Below are positions 1 to 15,149 of a stretch of 64,000 nt of DNA, piece after piece. Within the stretch, counting starts at the first letter, position 1. The number at the start of each line of letters is the position of its first letter. The DNA comes from Hyposmocoma kahamanoa (lineage: Eukaryota > Arthropoda > Insecta > Lepidoptera > Cosmopterigidae): NCBI RefSeq assembly GCF_003589595.1, contig NW_020654080.1, forward strand, positions 10,746,698 to 10,810,697. Reading direction: 5' to 3'. The notes under the pieces were generated by a model. That model had not been told where the DNA came from, ran no database searches, and saw only the letters and a list, made by a program, of their open reading frames with translations. Position numbers and translations under genes: made by a program.

Positions 1-12
1 CTGCTTCCCTTT

Positions 13-464
13 GTGTCCACTGCGGTGTTGAGGCAAACGTACTTTGCATACATCCACTCATTGATGTCCTGTGGTATTACAATGTGGGGCAATTCATCTG
101 AGTCCAAAAGGGTATTCATTCTCCAGAAACGCGCATTACGAACCATAGTGGGTATAAAAGATAATCAGTCCTGTAGAAGCATTTTTCGAAAGCACTACGT
201 GATGACAACGTATTCACAGTACATTTACGATGTAATTGTTTTTGTGCGTAAAAACATAGAGATATACGAGCGGTACACAGGCGGAAAATAGGAATACTGA
301 AACCCGTTGCTCATCGAACCGAACTCGCAACGAAAAATCCGCAAGTAATCGGGCCCCGACTTTACGAACACCTACCCACAAGTCTAAAAAGTGTTATAAA
401 TGACGAAGTGTTTTGTTCCCGACTGAAAGACCTTGTATTGGATAATGAATTCTACAGAGTATAG
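13..464 (+). pseudogene. Non-LTR retrotransposon 3' end (C-terminus of ORF2), broken
   Basis: Two reading segments give the typical C-terminal tail of a LINE reverse-transcriptase polyprotein. The first (13-291) contains LQKRALRTIVGI, the usual Q-(K/R)-R-A-(L/I)-R-I motif after the RT domain. After a frame change near 285-300 the second reads through GPRLYEHLPTSLK and LKDLVLDNEFYRV to a stop at about 462-464. An A/T-rich 3' region follows. The element is cut by the window's left edge, so no RT core is visible. The clade is not resolved (jockey/CR1-like group by the shape of the tail). It is a dead fragment. Confidence 0.7.
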
Positions 465-1640
465 GAATTTCTTTTAAAAAAATTGTAATTATATTTTTAA
501 TTTTGGATGTTTGAAAATATTTAAATTTTTATTTGTATTTTTGTACTTCGTATTTTTATTTATTTCTCTTTTAATTATTTTATTTTATATTAACATTAAA
601 ATTATTATTTACCTTAATGACGATCATGCTATCCCTTGACATTATATTTCGAATTGCGATATTATAAAAATGATAATATGAAATAAATTATTCACTTTCT
701 GTAAAATGAGCACATATAGTCCCCGAATAAAGGATAGAAAATTTCATTAAAATATCTCTGATAACAATCGATTGAAACCGATTTTTCCATATAGGTACGC
801 AGTAAAAAATGAAAATTTTGCGATTTCTTTGAACCTTGTGATTTTATTTCGATCAAAGTTTAGTCAATTGTGTTTCGTGTCCCATAGTTCACTACCGGTA
901 TCGTCTGATTTCATTATCAATTAAAAAAAAAAACAAGTAGAGTTCATATTTTTTACAGTCGATAAACTGATTTTTCGGTTCACTTCACCTTAACGTTCAC
1001 TCACGTTGTGTGTCACTATTAAGCCCTAAAGTAAAGGTGTTTGAATAACACCTAGCAACAAAACACCTGTATCCATAATTCGACTGAGAAATGTGAAATT
1101 AAAAAAAAAGAAACATTATGATAAGATGTGTACACTCAGTCAATTTGGTAACATTCGCTTTCATTTTGCAACAAGTTACTGATTAAATTCCGGGTAGCAA
1201 TTTCTGGTTCTAATTATTTTACTCAAAACGATACTTTGCATTTGTAATAAAAAATGTCATATGATTAATTCCGAATTATTTAATTCGAATTATTATTATT
1301 TAATTAAGTCATTCACTCATTATTTAATTATTCTGATCAATAGTCGTACGCGACTGTACTCCGCCCGACTCGTTCGTCTCGTGTAAGCCAGGAGCCCAAT
1401 ACGACATACATATCTACACTAATGAATATGACAATCGATAAAGCCTAATGCCATTTTGGAAAAATAACTATATTTATTGCTAATTTCCTTGTATTAAAAA
1501 CTAAACATTATTAAAACCTTCAAATAGCATGTATTTAAAAAATAATAATAACAAATTCTGTATATTATGCAAAAAATGTACATGAGCTCGGAGATTAACA
1601 TAAATATAACCTAGAAATAAAAAATCGATTGTTCTTCTAA
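465..1640. other. Gene-free AT-rich stretch
   Basis: No coding exon, RNA gene or clear repeat boundary was recognised. The start is the 3' flank of the LINE remnant. The short open frame on the minus strand at 1501-1764 shows no family resemblance and overlaps the tandem duplication that follows. If PCYT2 continues leftwards out of the window, this is part of one of its introns. Confidence 0.4.
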
Positions 1641-1659
1641 ACAAAGGAGCGACTAATGA

Positions 1660-2035
1660 TAAAAGTTTGGGACTAGAACCGACTAATCCACGACTTTTTC
1701 TGGGTGTAATCAGATCTAAGCTAGGAGTTGTGGTTCTCGAGATTCGGAAATGGTGTCGCCGCACCCGAATAAGCTTATTCTAGCGTGGACAGTAAAACAC
1801 CTTAATAACTTCAAAATTGCGTAACGACTAAATCTACGACTAAAACCGACTATATCACCATTTTTAGTGTAATCAGATCTCAGCTAGGTGTTGTGGTTCT
1901 CGAGATTGAGAAATGGTGCCACTGGAATAGCTTATTCCAGCGTGTACAGTAAAACACCGTTATAACTTTTGGTGGACCGACTAAATCTAGTTTTTTACGA
2001 CTAGAACCGACTAAATAGCGACTTTTTTTCCTGGC
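1660..2035. repeat. Tandem duplication, unit about 160-168 bp, 2.3 copies
   Basis: A block starting with GACTAGAACCGACTAA near 1671 recurs, slightly diverged, near 1838, and its first bases return near 1999. Shared inner landmarks are GTAATCAGATCT, GTTGTGGTTCTCGAGATT, GAAATGGTG, CAGCGTG and CAGTAAAACACC, all in the same order and direction. Unit length varies slightly between copies. It could be a small satellite array or an internal duplication in a degraded transposon. No coding content. Confidence 0.75.
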
Positions 2036-2739
2036 TAGTCAAATTTCAAAAACTCGATCATGGTCATGCTGGAATAACACACGCGTTTGTAAATATTTTA
2101 AGCGGATGCTGAGAATGGCAAGACATATTTTGTGTATGTATGCCCTCTGAGTCAGCCCTATATTGTATATCTAGCTAAAGCAGGCTGCTATAATAACCCT
2201 AAGTCAACAGGTTCGTAACAATATCATTCTGCCAGCGATAATACAATCATGTACATACTCGTAGCTAATAGACTTCATGCTAGTCTAGATATAAATGTTG
2301 TAATCTGATAAAGGATCGAATTGTAGACACATTCAAACAGTTGTTTGTGGAGTTGTAGTATAGATTACAAGTCCACATAATGTAGTTTCTTTTAGTAGTG
2401 TGTGTACGATTGCATTGTTGATGTTTAGAGGACAGTCTTACGAGCATGTATATGGGTCAATATATTTATTTACCGATATTGTGATCATTGCACTATTTTT
2501 AAATGGTATCTTTTTGATATTAATTTGAACTGATATTACGGTAGTGATTAAAAACTTAACAAATAAAATTACTCATTGGTGTTTGGATATACCTACTTTA
2601 ATACAATGTTTGACCAAATTAAAGACAAAAAACCATTATATCTTATATTAAAATGTGAAACAAGAAAATATTGATAGTTTATCAGAAATTAATAAAAAAA
2701 AACCCTTTAAATTATTGTAATAAAAATTACTTAGGCGGT

Positions 2740-3610
2740 TGTTCGCTTGTAGTGTTTATGTCGCAGACGTGTTGTATAAAACGCCGCATTACATTATGGC
2801 TAGCCACTTTGCAATACATCCCTGTTTTCTAATAGGGCTACCTCGTGTTCAGCCGAATTGCAATTCGCCTAAAAAAAGTACGCCGCATTGTGATAGCACA
2901 TGGCGTTTCACAAAGCGGCTAGGAAATGTGCCGCCGGAATACAATTTATGCTGCTTTGAGATAATTAGTTCCAAATATAGCCGCCAGTAGAGCTATATTA
3001 TCATAACAATAAAAATTGCGTCTCAAACAGCAACAATGTCAACAAAGTGCAAACAATATTAGGTTCAGGAATGGAAAAAGTAAAAATATGCGTGAAAATT
3101 GTGAATAATGGTGAACATAAGTAACAAGTTATTATACATATGTATTATTCAAATTCGTAAATTCTTTACTTTCTTGAGTCTGTACTTGTACGACTCATGC
3201 AACAGCCATGTAAACATCTACCCATTGTCATCTTACGAATGTAAGACAAAAGTTACCGAGTGGTTTCGAAGCCTATCCTACGAGGACACTGAAAAACTCC
3301 TTAGCGTAACTGGTTAGCCCCACACGTTATAGGTATGTACAATTTGATAGAAATCCCAAAAATGTACCTTTATTTATTTTTCATTCATCCAATTTTTTTT
3401 TAACTAGTAAAAATTCATAGTTACGGTGACATTTTCCCTGTGAACAATACGGCTAAATGTGTGCAGCCGCTTCGTAGAACGTATCGTGATCACAATCCGG
3501 CTGAACATGAGGTAGCCGTATAAAAAAACAGCCCCGTTTTGCAAACCGGCTAGTAGCAATATAATACGGCCCCTTATACAATGTGGCTGCGACATTTACA
3601 CTATTATTCG
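2740..3610. repeat. Inverted-repeat element (about 170-bp arms)
   Basis: Sequence at about 2750-2930 reappears reverse-complemented at about 3440-3605. Shared blocks, in order, are ATGTCGCAG, TTGTATAA, GCTAGCC/GCTAGTAGC, GGCTACCTC(A/G)TGTTCAGCCG, a GTGATAG/GTGATCAC stretch, and GAAGCGGCT/AAGCGGCT. The spacer of about 500 bp has no coding content. The arms have diverged at many places, so this is an old element. Ends and target duplication could not be fixed. Confidence 0.6.
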
Positions 3611-4275
3611 CGGGAAAAATTGTATATTTACTTTTAAATGTAAGATAATATTTTAGTATTTTACTATGGATATTAAGATTTGTCAATGCGAATATTATAC
3701 ATGGTTACTCTAGTAATTGGTCATAGATTTTAAAAGTGCAAAAGTGCATTACAATTTTACAGATTTTTAAAGATTCCCATGAACAATAATACAAAGTTAG
3801 TTTGTTATAAACATGCAAGAGTAGATAGATAGTGTGCAAAATACACACTTGCAAACTTGCAATATTCGTGTGAGATTGTTGGTTTTATTTTCCGTAGAAT
3901 AAATATCAGGATCACCGAATAATTACAAAATTAATTGGAAAATAATTCTGAAAAAATTACGAGTTGTATTTTAAGCGGGAAAATCCAAAAATGCAAAAGA
4001 AAATACGGTAAACGCTTTTACACGTTTGTTCGGTGGGGCCGTCGACTAGTGTTGCATCAGTAAAGCGTCTAATTAGTAATTTATTTTTTGGCAAGTAGGT
4101 GTTGCAAAGAAGGATGGCGACTACCCTTGTATTTTGTGACCCAGTGTTTTTGACTACGTGCATTAAAGAGACCTCAATCAATACTTGTGATTCATTATAA
4201 CAGCATCAAAAAAGCTAATTGAGTACTGCGTGTAAAAGCTGGGGTTATAAACTTAATATAGGTTATGTTTATAAC

Positions 4276-6346
4276 CAGGGATCGGAATAGGTAGAGTTTT
4301 TCCGAAGAACATAGACAGAAAATGGAGACTGCCTTACGACAATATTTTTAGGTACCTTTTCGGGATTCGGGGAATCATTTAAGAAAATTAAAAATTTACG
4401 TAATTGGGGACAGGTAGGTACACTATATTTATCTTAATTTTGCTGCGCACAGTGGATCGGATCTGCGATATTGCGGACATTGGATTTTTTTCACGATACC
4501 TCTTTAACAACAATGCCAATCGAGAGATCTTATTGTCTTAATTAAATATTGTCATATCACATTTTGCCATAAATCCATTGACTTACAAATAAATGGACGA
4601 CGGGTCTAATACAAAAACCACGAAAAAAATGTCCCAAGTCAACCTATTTAAACGTAGTGACATGTAAATGAATATGAAAAAGCTAAAACGTTGAATTTAA
4701 ATTGTAATGTCATCGCAGTACTGTCTAATTTTGCTTGCTTCGCTGTCAGTCGAACAAACGAAGACTAAAGCGTGAATGAAGCTCTGTATACGATTTTAAC
4801 GCCCTATAAGTTTGGACACTTTTTAGCGCGGACCCGACGTCCATATAAATAAAAAATAAAATGTGTATTTTTTCTATGGGACCATACCTTTAGTGCCCCA
4901 TTGTTACAAAGTCTTAGTTGATCCAGTCTTGGAATCACTATAGACGTATTACTAGACCTATCTTCTATAGATATGCACACTAAACGCTCGCCCAAACCTA
5001 CATATTCACTACTTACACGCGTCAGAAAATGTGCAAAAATTGCTCATACATACGTTTATTGGTTCAATACATTAATTAGCAGTGGTCGGAATCGGTAGGG
5101 TTTTTTCAAGGAACATAGACAGAAAATGGAGACTGCCTTACGAGAATATTTTTTAGGTCCTGGTTTTTTTTGGAGATTCGGTAATCACTTGAGTACATTA
5201 AAAATTGACGTTATTTGGGATAGCTAGGTTAGACTATATTAATTTTATTTTTGCGACGAGTTGTTACAACACCAATTTTTCAGAATATTTAGGAAAATTC
5301 CTACAAAAAAATTATTAATATTTTTCTAAAAGTATACATTTTACAAGACTATCTCCCGCATAACTAGAAACAGTTACTTAATACATTTAATTATAGTTAA
5401 TAAGATTTGTATTACTAACATTCTGTTTTATGGACATTCCTGCAGAATCCTATTGCAACGACTCTTCGTGTTCTAGGCATTCTAGGTATTAACTTTCTGA
5501 CTCGATTTTCATGTCATAATCAGAAAACTACTGCATGCTTAACACATTTTGCCAGCCTTCTTTAAAATTAAAAAGGGTGCTACATATAAACAATAGTAGA
5601 TAGTAATATCGGAATAGATTGAGTATATTTACCTAAATTTCAAAGAAGGATTCCACGTAGAGTGGATAATACCGCACTCTGAAATATCGGAATGATAATC
5701 ACAATGTTTTCATCCCGGAATTTTAAAAATTACGAATTATTTATTGCACTTTGAATACATTGATAACAAATAATTAGTTTTTAGGGTTCCGAACTAAAAC
5801 TGTTTTAAATTAGTCTCTTGCTTCACATATAGGAAAATAAAACTAAATTGGTTGGTTTTTCGTGTTTATTTGTTTCAGAAGGAAATTAAAACTTCTGTTA
5901 CGAATTCATACTGATGTTTTGTTATTCAGGTAATTACTGTAGTGATTGCTAAACTGGATCGACTAAAACTTCGTAACGGTGAGGCAGTAAAAGTATGGTC
6001 CCATACAAAAAATACACATTTTATTTTTTTCCTACTAGACTATTAGACTTATGGCAAAATGTGATATGACAATATTTAATTAGGACAATTGGATCTCTCG
6101 ACTGGCATTTTTTTAAAGAGGTATCGTGAAAAAAATCCAATGCAATATTGCAGATCCGACCCACTGTGCCGCAAAGATAAATATAGTGTACCTACCTATC
6201 GCCAATTACGTCAATTTTTAATGTACTTAAGTGATTTGCCGAATCCCGAACAGGTGCAGGATCTATAAAATGTTGTCGTAAGGCAGTCTCCATTTTCTAT
6301 GTTCCTCGAAGTTTAGGTAAAAAGACTCTACCTATTCCGATCCCTG
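4276..6346. mobile_element. Non-autonomous hAT-type element with ~340-bp terminal inverted repeats and perfect 8-bp TSD
   Basis: The left end starts CAGGGATCGGAATAGGTAGA and the right end is its reverse complement. Homology between the arms extends to about 4600 and 6035, with a second inverted block inside (about 4840-4900 against 5980-6030). The eight bases outside each end are identical: TTTATAAC at 4268-4275 and 6347-6354. A terminus starting CAGGG with an 8-bp duplication is the signature of the hAT superfamily. No transposase frame is present. A third, direct partial copy of the terminal repeat (about 5083-5265, starting CAGTGGTCGGAATCGG) lies inside. Confidence 0.85.
4690..4850 (-). 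repeat. Dispersed repeat shared with 45605-45760
   Basis: Read on the minus strand this stretch matches the plus strand at about 45605-45760. Shared blocks are GGACGTCGG, TATAGGGCGTTAAAATCG, ATACAGAGC and CGTTTGTTCGACTGACAG in the same order. The copy near 45.6 kb follows directly on a SINE. Here it lies inside the large hAT element. Family unassigned. Confidence 0.6.
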
Positions 6347-6369
6347 TTTATAACATTGTCCTGTATTGC

Positions 6370-6575
6370 GCTTCAGATGTTTGTTTGTAGTAGCAGAAAA
6401 CAACAAGCTTTCAGTCTGTTCCTAAAAATAATAAAGAACTTGCAGAATATTCCTAAATCTGCCAAACTCTGCCACATTTAATATAACATTAACATTAACT
6501 ATACAGTGGCGCCACTGTAAAAAAATCATCTGACTATTATAGAGTTAAGAAAATGGCAGAACAGTGTGACCATGT
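6370..6575 (+). repeat. Dispersed repeat shared with 55795-56010
   Basis: The stretch containing GCTTCAGATGTTT, AGCAGAAAACAACAAG, TATTCCTAAATCTGCC, AACTCTGC and ACATTTAATA recurs in the same direction at about 55800-55930. Both copies are followed by a CAGTGTGACCAT-type block (in the second copy in reverse complement). No coding content; class unknown. Confidence 0.65.
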
Positions 6576-7865
<1,290 letters not shown>

Positions 7866-8009
7866 TATACTGACTTTCGGCCGTCGCCGCTAGTGATATC
7901 TAGTGAGAGATGATTAATCTTCTCATCGCAGCAGATACCTTTACAGGTATCACAACTAACGCAGATGTTGCTTTTCGATCAAATGTATTTATTAAGAAAA
8001 ACGCGCGGT

Positions 8010-8065
8010 ACAACGGATTTTTTTTCTGTGTGTTCGATCTTTGTAATCATAATCATAACAAAACT
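8010..8065 (+). repeat. SINE tail fragment
   Basis: Contains TGTGTTCGATCTTTGTAAT followed by ATCATAACAAAACTAG, matching the 3' part of the tRNA-headed SINE at 7690 and 12830. The head is missing. Confidence 0.45.
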
Positions 8066-8679
8066 AGTGAAGTTATTTCACAAAAAATCTCAATAAATAT
8101 ATTTTTATCGTCATTGAGGCTGTTCTACATGATGGAGTTTCACCTCGAATAAACTTGAGTAAGCTTAATAACGTGTTTGTATAATGTGTGCGTACTGCGT
8201 ATGCTCATCTTTCGGGAAAACAGCAACCAACAATGAAAACTACAAAGCGTATCGTTGTCCCTTATGTAACTTTAGTTGCGATGAATATCGATCGTGTATC
8301 CTTACTTATAATGATTTGGAAACCGCGGTAAGATTCTTTCGTTCTGAGTAATCGTAGTTTACGATATAGAGAATTATAACAAAAATACCACAAATCTAGT
8401 GATAACATGATATCACAATTCTAGATAGTAAGATTTTCGGACAGTTTTAAGGCATTTTTACACACAAGATCTATCTACTACATATTATCTTGTCATAACG
8501 TTAAAATAACTATCGTTATAATCACAAATTTATCCTTGCAAATTAACATAACAATTAAATCAAAATCATATATTGGGAACTACAAATAATCGCACATCTG
8601 TAGTATCATTGCCTTACAATTTATATTATCATTGATTGAAAACCTACTTGCATGCTGACAAAGTTCCTATGTATATGTA

Positions 8680-8778
8680 CAGTCAACGGCACATCAAGCT
8701 ATACACTTTTGTTCGAAAATAGCCTCTAGTGTATAGGAACAAGATCGGTCAATGTGTAGCCTGATGTGCTGCCGTTTG
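8680..8778. mobile_element. 99-bp mariner-like MITE
   Basis: A short foldback: the left arm CAGTCAACGGCACATCAAGC pairs with the right arm ending GATGTGCTGCCGTTTG, and the inner TATACAC and GTGTAGC blocks pair too. Both ends are flanked by TA (8678-8679 and 8779-8780), the duplication expected of Tc1/mariner elements. No coding capacity. Confidence 0.65.
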
Positions 8779-8869
8779 TACTTGTGAATATATTAATCCA
8801 CAGTCATGTAATTTAATTAGTAATATATAAAAAATAAAAATAGCCTTATTTAAATTTTTATTGAATTGA

Positions 8870-9000
8870 TATTCTATTATTTGTTACGTGAAATCACTCT
8901 AGTTTGTTATAATTACTAATACTTTCAATCAGGCAAGATCAAAGGAATTTTTTCTGAGTGTTCAATCTTTGTATTACTAATTATAACAAACTAGCTTTTA
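8870..9000 (+). repeat. SINE tail fragments
   Basis: At 8955-8990 the string TGAGTGTTCAATCTTTGTAT followed by TACTAATTATAAC matches the tail seen at 12840-12880 on the other strand. A second piece (TTGTTATAATTACTAATAC, 8898-8917) is in opposite orientation just upstream. Degraded copies. Confidence 0.4.
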
Positions 9001-9303
9001 TTTGCTGATTACTTCTACTAGTTTCACATAATGCTTACTTTAATAATTCTTAATTTTAACATAGGCATCGGTTTTGGTTCTAATCAGGTTGTCCTCTGAT
9101 AATAGGCGTCCTCCATGTTTCTGCTCTCCTCTCCTCTCTAATTAGTAGTACACTTAGGGCAAACTGGATTTAAGACAGGCTTTTCAAAACTTGGATTTGG
9201 CCTCATCATTGCATAAACTTATACAAATAGTTAAACAGCCACCCCAAGTTCAATAGCAAATATTATTATTCTAATCCTTCAAGAGTTAAATAGTATTGCT
9301 CAC

Positions 9304-11253
<1,950 letters not shown>

Positions 11254-11449
11254 TGACAGCACAAGTATCACTGACTGACGTTTTTGTGTTACTAAGTTGC
11301 CATAATAAATTCCATAATACTGCAAAATTATACCATCTACTTCTTGGCGTGTCGACTCTGACTTTTATATTTGTGAGGACAAGTACTTAGCGACTGAAAT
11401 AATGTTAGCAGAAGCGTTGTACAGGTTCTCGCATGTGCAAGTGTAGAGA

Positions 11450-11900
11450 CACGCAGGGCAGGACAAAAGATGTGCTATTGTCTAGGGAGAACACCACACG
11501 GACATGCGCTCTCCGAGCGGTAACCTCACCCGTGCACGCACTCCTTGCTTCGATCGACTTTGGTCCGCAGCCTATTTAGGGATTTTTTGCTTTGGTAGAT
11601 ATTTGGTAGATAGAGAGAGTGTCGCCGTGGGGGTATTTCTCCTTCCAGTGACTTATTCGGGCCTGTTTAGTTTCCCCACCCAGAGGGTATATTTCTTTAA
11701 TGAAGCTATGGCGACTCTTTAGCCTCTAGAATACTGGCACGTGATGGTGTAATGGGTGCCGCGGGTCAGTCTCTTTTTTGAAGCGTTTCAGGGGGCTAGC
11801 CACGTCTCTACGGACATCCGGAGGGGCAACACCAGCAAATTGGTATATCATACCGATAGGGGTTGGTTTCAGACAGCCAGTAATAATTCGACTTTAATTA
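11450..11900. other. GC-richer block upstream of PCYT2, unassigned
   Basis: This is clearly richer in GC than its surroundings and lies 0.2 kb upstream of the PCYT2 start codon. Two short open frames (11504-11722, 11756-11956) show no recognisable family. It may hold the 5' non-coding exon and promoter of PCYT2 on the minus strand, or a retroelement 5' region. I cannot decide between these. Confidence 0.3.
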
Positions 11901-12169
11901 TGCCATTACAAAAATTTACTTTAGTTATGCATTATTTTAATAATAATATAAAATAACAGCGTTGTTTAGTTTCTTTAGAATATGCTAACCGAGGGAATAC
12001 AACAAAAAATCAGACCAGCGACTTGCTTAGTAACTGATTAGTTCCAGTATCTTTGAATTTTTTATTTAGTCGAAATTATGAAAAGAAAAAAATCGAAAAT
12101 TATGTTAATTTACACGTAATTAAGTTGAGAAGTTAACTTCTCAACTAGTTTATAAGGAATAGATATAAG

Positions 12170-12390
12170 ATTAAAGCCCTTGTATGACGTATAATGACTC
12201 CCGCTCAGTACTATAAGGGAGTAGGCAGAGGCTGAAAAACAGCGCTGCACGGTACCATCGCCGTTTCAGCATAACCTGAGCCTTGCCTATGCCTTTTGTC
12301 TCAATTAACTTTTGCTTTTTGACTGCTTTGCTATATATAATTTTTTTAATGTTATTCTGAGACAATAAATTATTTATTTATTTATATTTA
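12170..12390 (+). repeat. Possible retroelement 3' end with (TTTA)n-like tail
   Basis: A moderately GC-rich 150-bp stretch is followed by AATAAATTATTTATTTATTT (12365-12384), the microsatellite-like tail usual for LINE or SINE 3' ends. There is no coding domain. It is assigned only by its tail. Confidence 0.3.
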
Positions 12391-12829
12391 CTTCATTTAA
12401 TGTCAATAATAATAAGAATAACATATACCATTTCTTCATTTCCAATGAGAAAGAAAGTCTTTCCGAGCTAGTGAGGTGAAAAAAAATTGTATTACCTGTT
12501 AAAGGTAACTTACCAAACAGTTACCATCGATGACATTTAAAAAAACAAACAAACGTTCATTATAAGAATAAACAGGATAAGATAAAACGTATACCTATGT
12601 AGTGGAACAACAAATGACACTATAAAATAATAACGTATATATTTAAGTAAAAAATAATAATAAACTAGCTATTAAATTAACATTTTTAGAAATCGAATTA
12701 CGCAACGTTTATTGAGAACGGTAAAATTTAAGGAAAATGCATTTTTTTAGATTTGTGATAAACAAAGTATCAATAATAAGTAGTATCAAGTAGTATCAAA
12801 TAGAAAAAAATTAAAAATTGTACCAGTTA

Positions 12830-12965
12830 CAGTTCATTATAATTAGTAATACAAAGATCGAACACTTAGAAAAATTTCCTTCAATCCGACTGGATTCGAG
12901 CCCACGTCTTCCAGCAAATCGTGTCGGACGCTATGTCAACTAAGCCAGTTTATGAAGTAGTATTA
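12830..12965 (-). repeat. tRNA-headed SINE copy
   Basis: On the minus strand AACTGGCTTAGTTGACATAG (A-box-like) and GGGCTCGAATCCAG (B-box-like) are followed by AAGTGTTCGATCTTTGTATT and ACTAATTATAATG. It has the same architecture and tail as the copy at 7690-7865. The head is too diverged for a functional tRNA. Confidence 0.6.
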
Positions 12966-13044
12966 ATAATTATGACAAAATAATGGAGTAATTGGACAAA
13001 AATAATTGAGTATCATGGTTGTCAAACATTCAATGAACTTAAAA

Positions 13045-15127
13045 AGTTACACAGTGTTTTATAAACCTCAATTTTGGGACATGCCCTTTTTCTCTGAGAT
13101 TTCTATAATTTACACTAATGCAAATGCGGGAGTATAACACCAGTGTGACCACGGAAGAAAAAAAACAACGGAAGTGCCTTAAGCCTCGATTATTATCGGA
13201 AGCGATGTCGCCAAAACTCACATATACTTGTTATGAAACGCTACAAAATCTTGATATGGATTGGTCGTAATTCAAACTTAAAAAGAATTAACAAATCGAC
13301 TGGGAACTGGCAACCGGTATATTTTGACAACTTTACAGGATGAAGAAAAAAGTTGTTTATGTCATTTATATAGCATATGGTTTATTAAATAAAAATATGT
13401 AGTTTTTAAATGTTTTTATTACGCATGTTATTGAAAACAATGGAATTTTTTGCAACACTGCGGAGTATGAAATAGTTTAAAATGTTATTAAAAAGTGAAG
13501 TCTTTAGAATATTGAGAGTTGCCAGGTCACGGTCGAAATTCTGGATTGTTAATATATTTTAAACTTTACCCTGTTGGCATATCGTTGAAAGTTCAATACC
13601 TATTATAACTACTTACGACGTTTTGTTATTTATATTATTATATTGAAATTTCAATCAATGTGCTGCCATCTAGCAGTTCATTGTTGAATGACGACGAATT
13701 GAAGTTATTTATTTAGTTCTCCAAACCAAAAGCGACCATATTGCAGGAGCGTAAGTTTTACTTTCGTTTCTTGTAACAAAATAATTATTATCACGAACAA
13801 AAAATTGAAAATTTATTTAAATAAAACTTTCCGATGATATGAAATACCAACACGGGTAATATTTTTTAAGGCTACATTTTCGAACTCCAAAACAGCACAA
13901 TAAGGCATTTTTGTAGGATTTTAGAGAACTTGCACGAAAGGATGACGCAACCATACCATACAAGCGGACTGAGCTGAGGTAGGTCTTTCGAAACCTATAA
14001 CTGGCACGTGTCGGACGCTAAATAACCACTTTTACTGTATTTACTGTTCTGTGGATGTAACAAATATGTATAGTTTCAGAGCGAAAATTGAAAATGAGGT
14101 AATTTTCGTCCGAAGAAACAACAAAATTCATAGTTTATTATATTTGAAAATTATTGGCCAACCTGACTTAGTAGTTCAATAAAACCACAAATGACACTCA
14201 TTTTAAACTAAATGGCAACGACAAAGGTTCATTTGTTACGGAATTATTTGTTTTTTTCCGTTTTTATTTTTTTCCTTCAATAATTACTACTAGATTTTTA
14301 CCCTAACCACTGCTTTAGCTGTCTTCTATATACACTAAAATTATCATTAACAAATTCCGTTGGTTATTGTGATTATTAGCCAAAAAACAAATAACGGAAG
14401 TTTTCCGGGTTGTGCTGAAAATATGTTTCAACCGACTAAAAAACAAAAGGTTTTTTGTGCGATCTGTACCTGCGTATTCTTTAATGGTAAAATACTGACT
14501 AAAATAAAAAAAAATGATTTCTCTCACCGTCGATTCGTTAGTCTCATTCAAAATTTCTGTTTGGCTTTCATTCACTGCATGTCGGTTACAGCTTTTTTTA
14601 AACAGAAACAGTATTTAGACATCTGAAATCTCTGAAACCATAGAAGTTCAGTAAGGAAACTGTCTTAAAAACCGTAAAATCATTTTTGTGAAAACATTAA
14701 AGGCGTTGTCAGTTTTTGGTCAAGAGTGTGATTTGTCCATAAAAATGAATAAAATTGATTACATTTTTTTGTGCTGATTGGCTTAATTTCATGTAAAAGT
14801 CACTTCGCTGCATGAGACGAAAAAATCGGGACAGCAGACGGTATAAAAAAGCTTTTTATTAAATTTGACCAACTCCTGCTCTCCTAATTATTTCTGCCGG
14901 TAAAATAAAATGTTTAAAATAAGTGTCACTTATGGTTTTATCGAACGACTAAATCGGTTGGCCAATAATTTTCAAAAATTATAAATTATGGTTTTTTCCT
15001 GAAATCTATACATACTTGTCACACCAGTGTTCTACTCTCGCATTTGCATTAGTTCAAAACTATAGGAATCGGGAGGAAAAAGAGCATGTCACAAAATTGA
15101 GGTTTATAGAACATTGTAAGTTACGAT
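13045..15127. mobile_element. 2.1-kb element with long interrupted inverted repeats
   Basis: The outer arm 13045-13160 (TATAAACCTCAATTTTGGGA, then ACTAATGCAAATGCG, then AACACCAGTGTGAC) pairs in reverse complement with 15010-15125. An inner arm pair is seen at about 14125-14215 (AAAATTATTGGCCAACC, AATAAAACCA, AATGACACT) and 14905-14995. The arms are symmetric about 14.55 kb. The inner right part (14680-14850) recurs directly at 24590-24770. Short open frames at 14315-14626 have no recognisable domain. Probably a non-autonomous DNA transposon; target duplication not identified. Confidence 0.6.
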
Positions 15128-15149
15128 AATTCAAACTCACTTGAATCAC

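Noticed and set aside
1501..1764. 87-codon minus-strand frame as a PCYT2 downstream exon
   Set aside because: No similarity to the second cytidylyltransferase domain; half of it lies in the tandem repeat.
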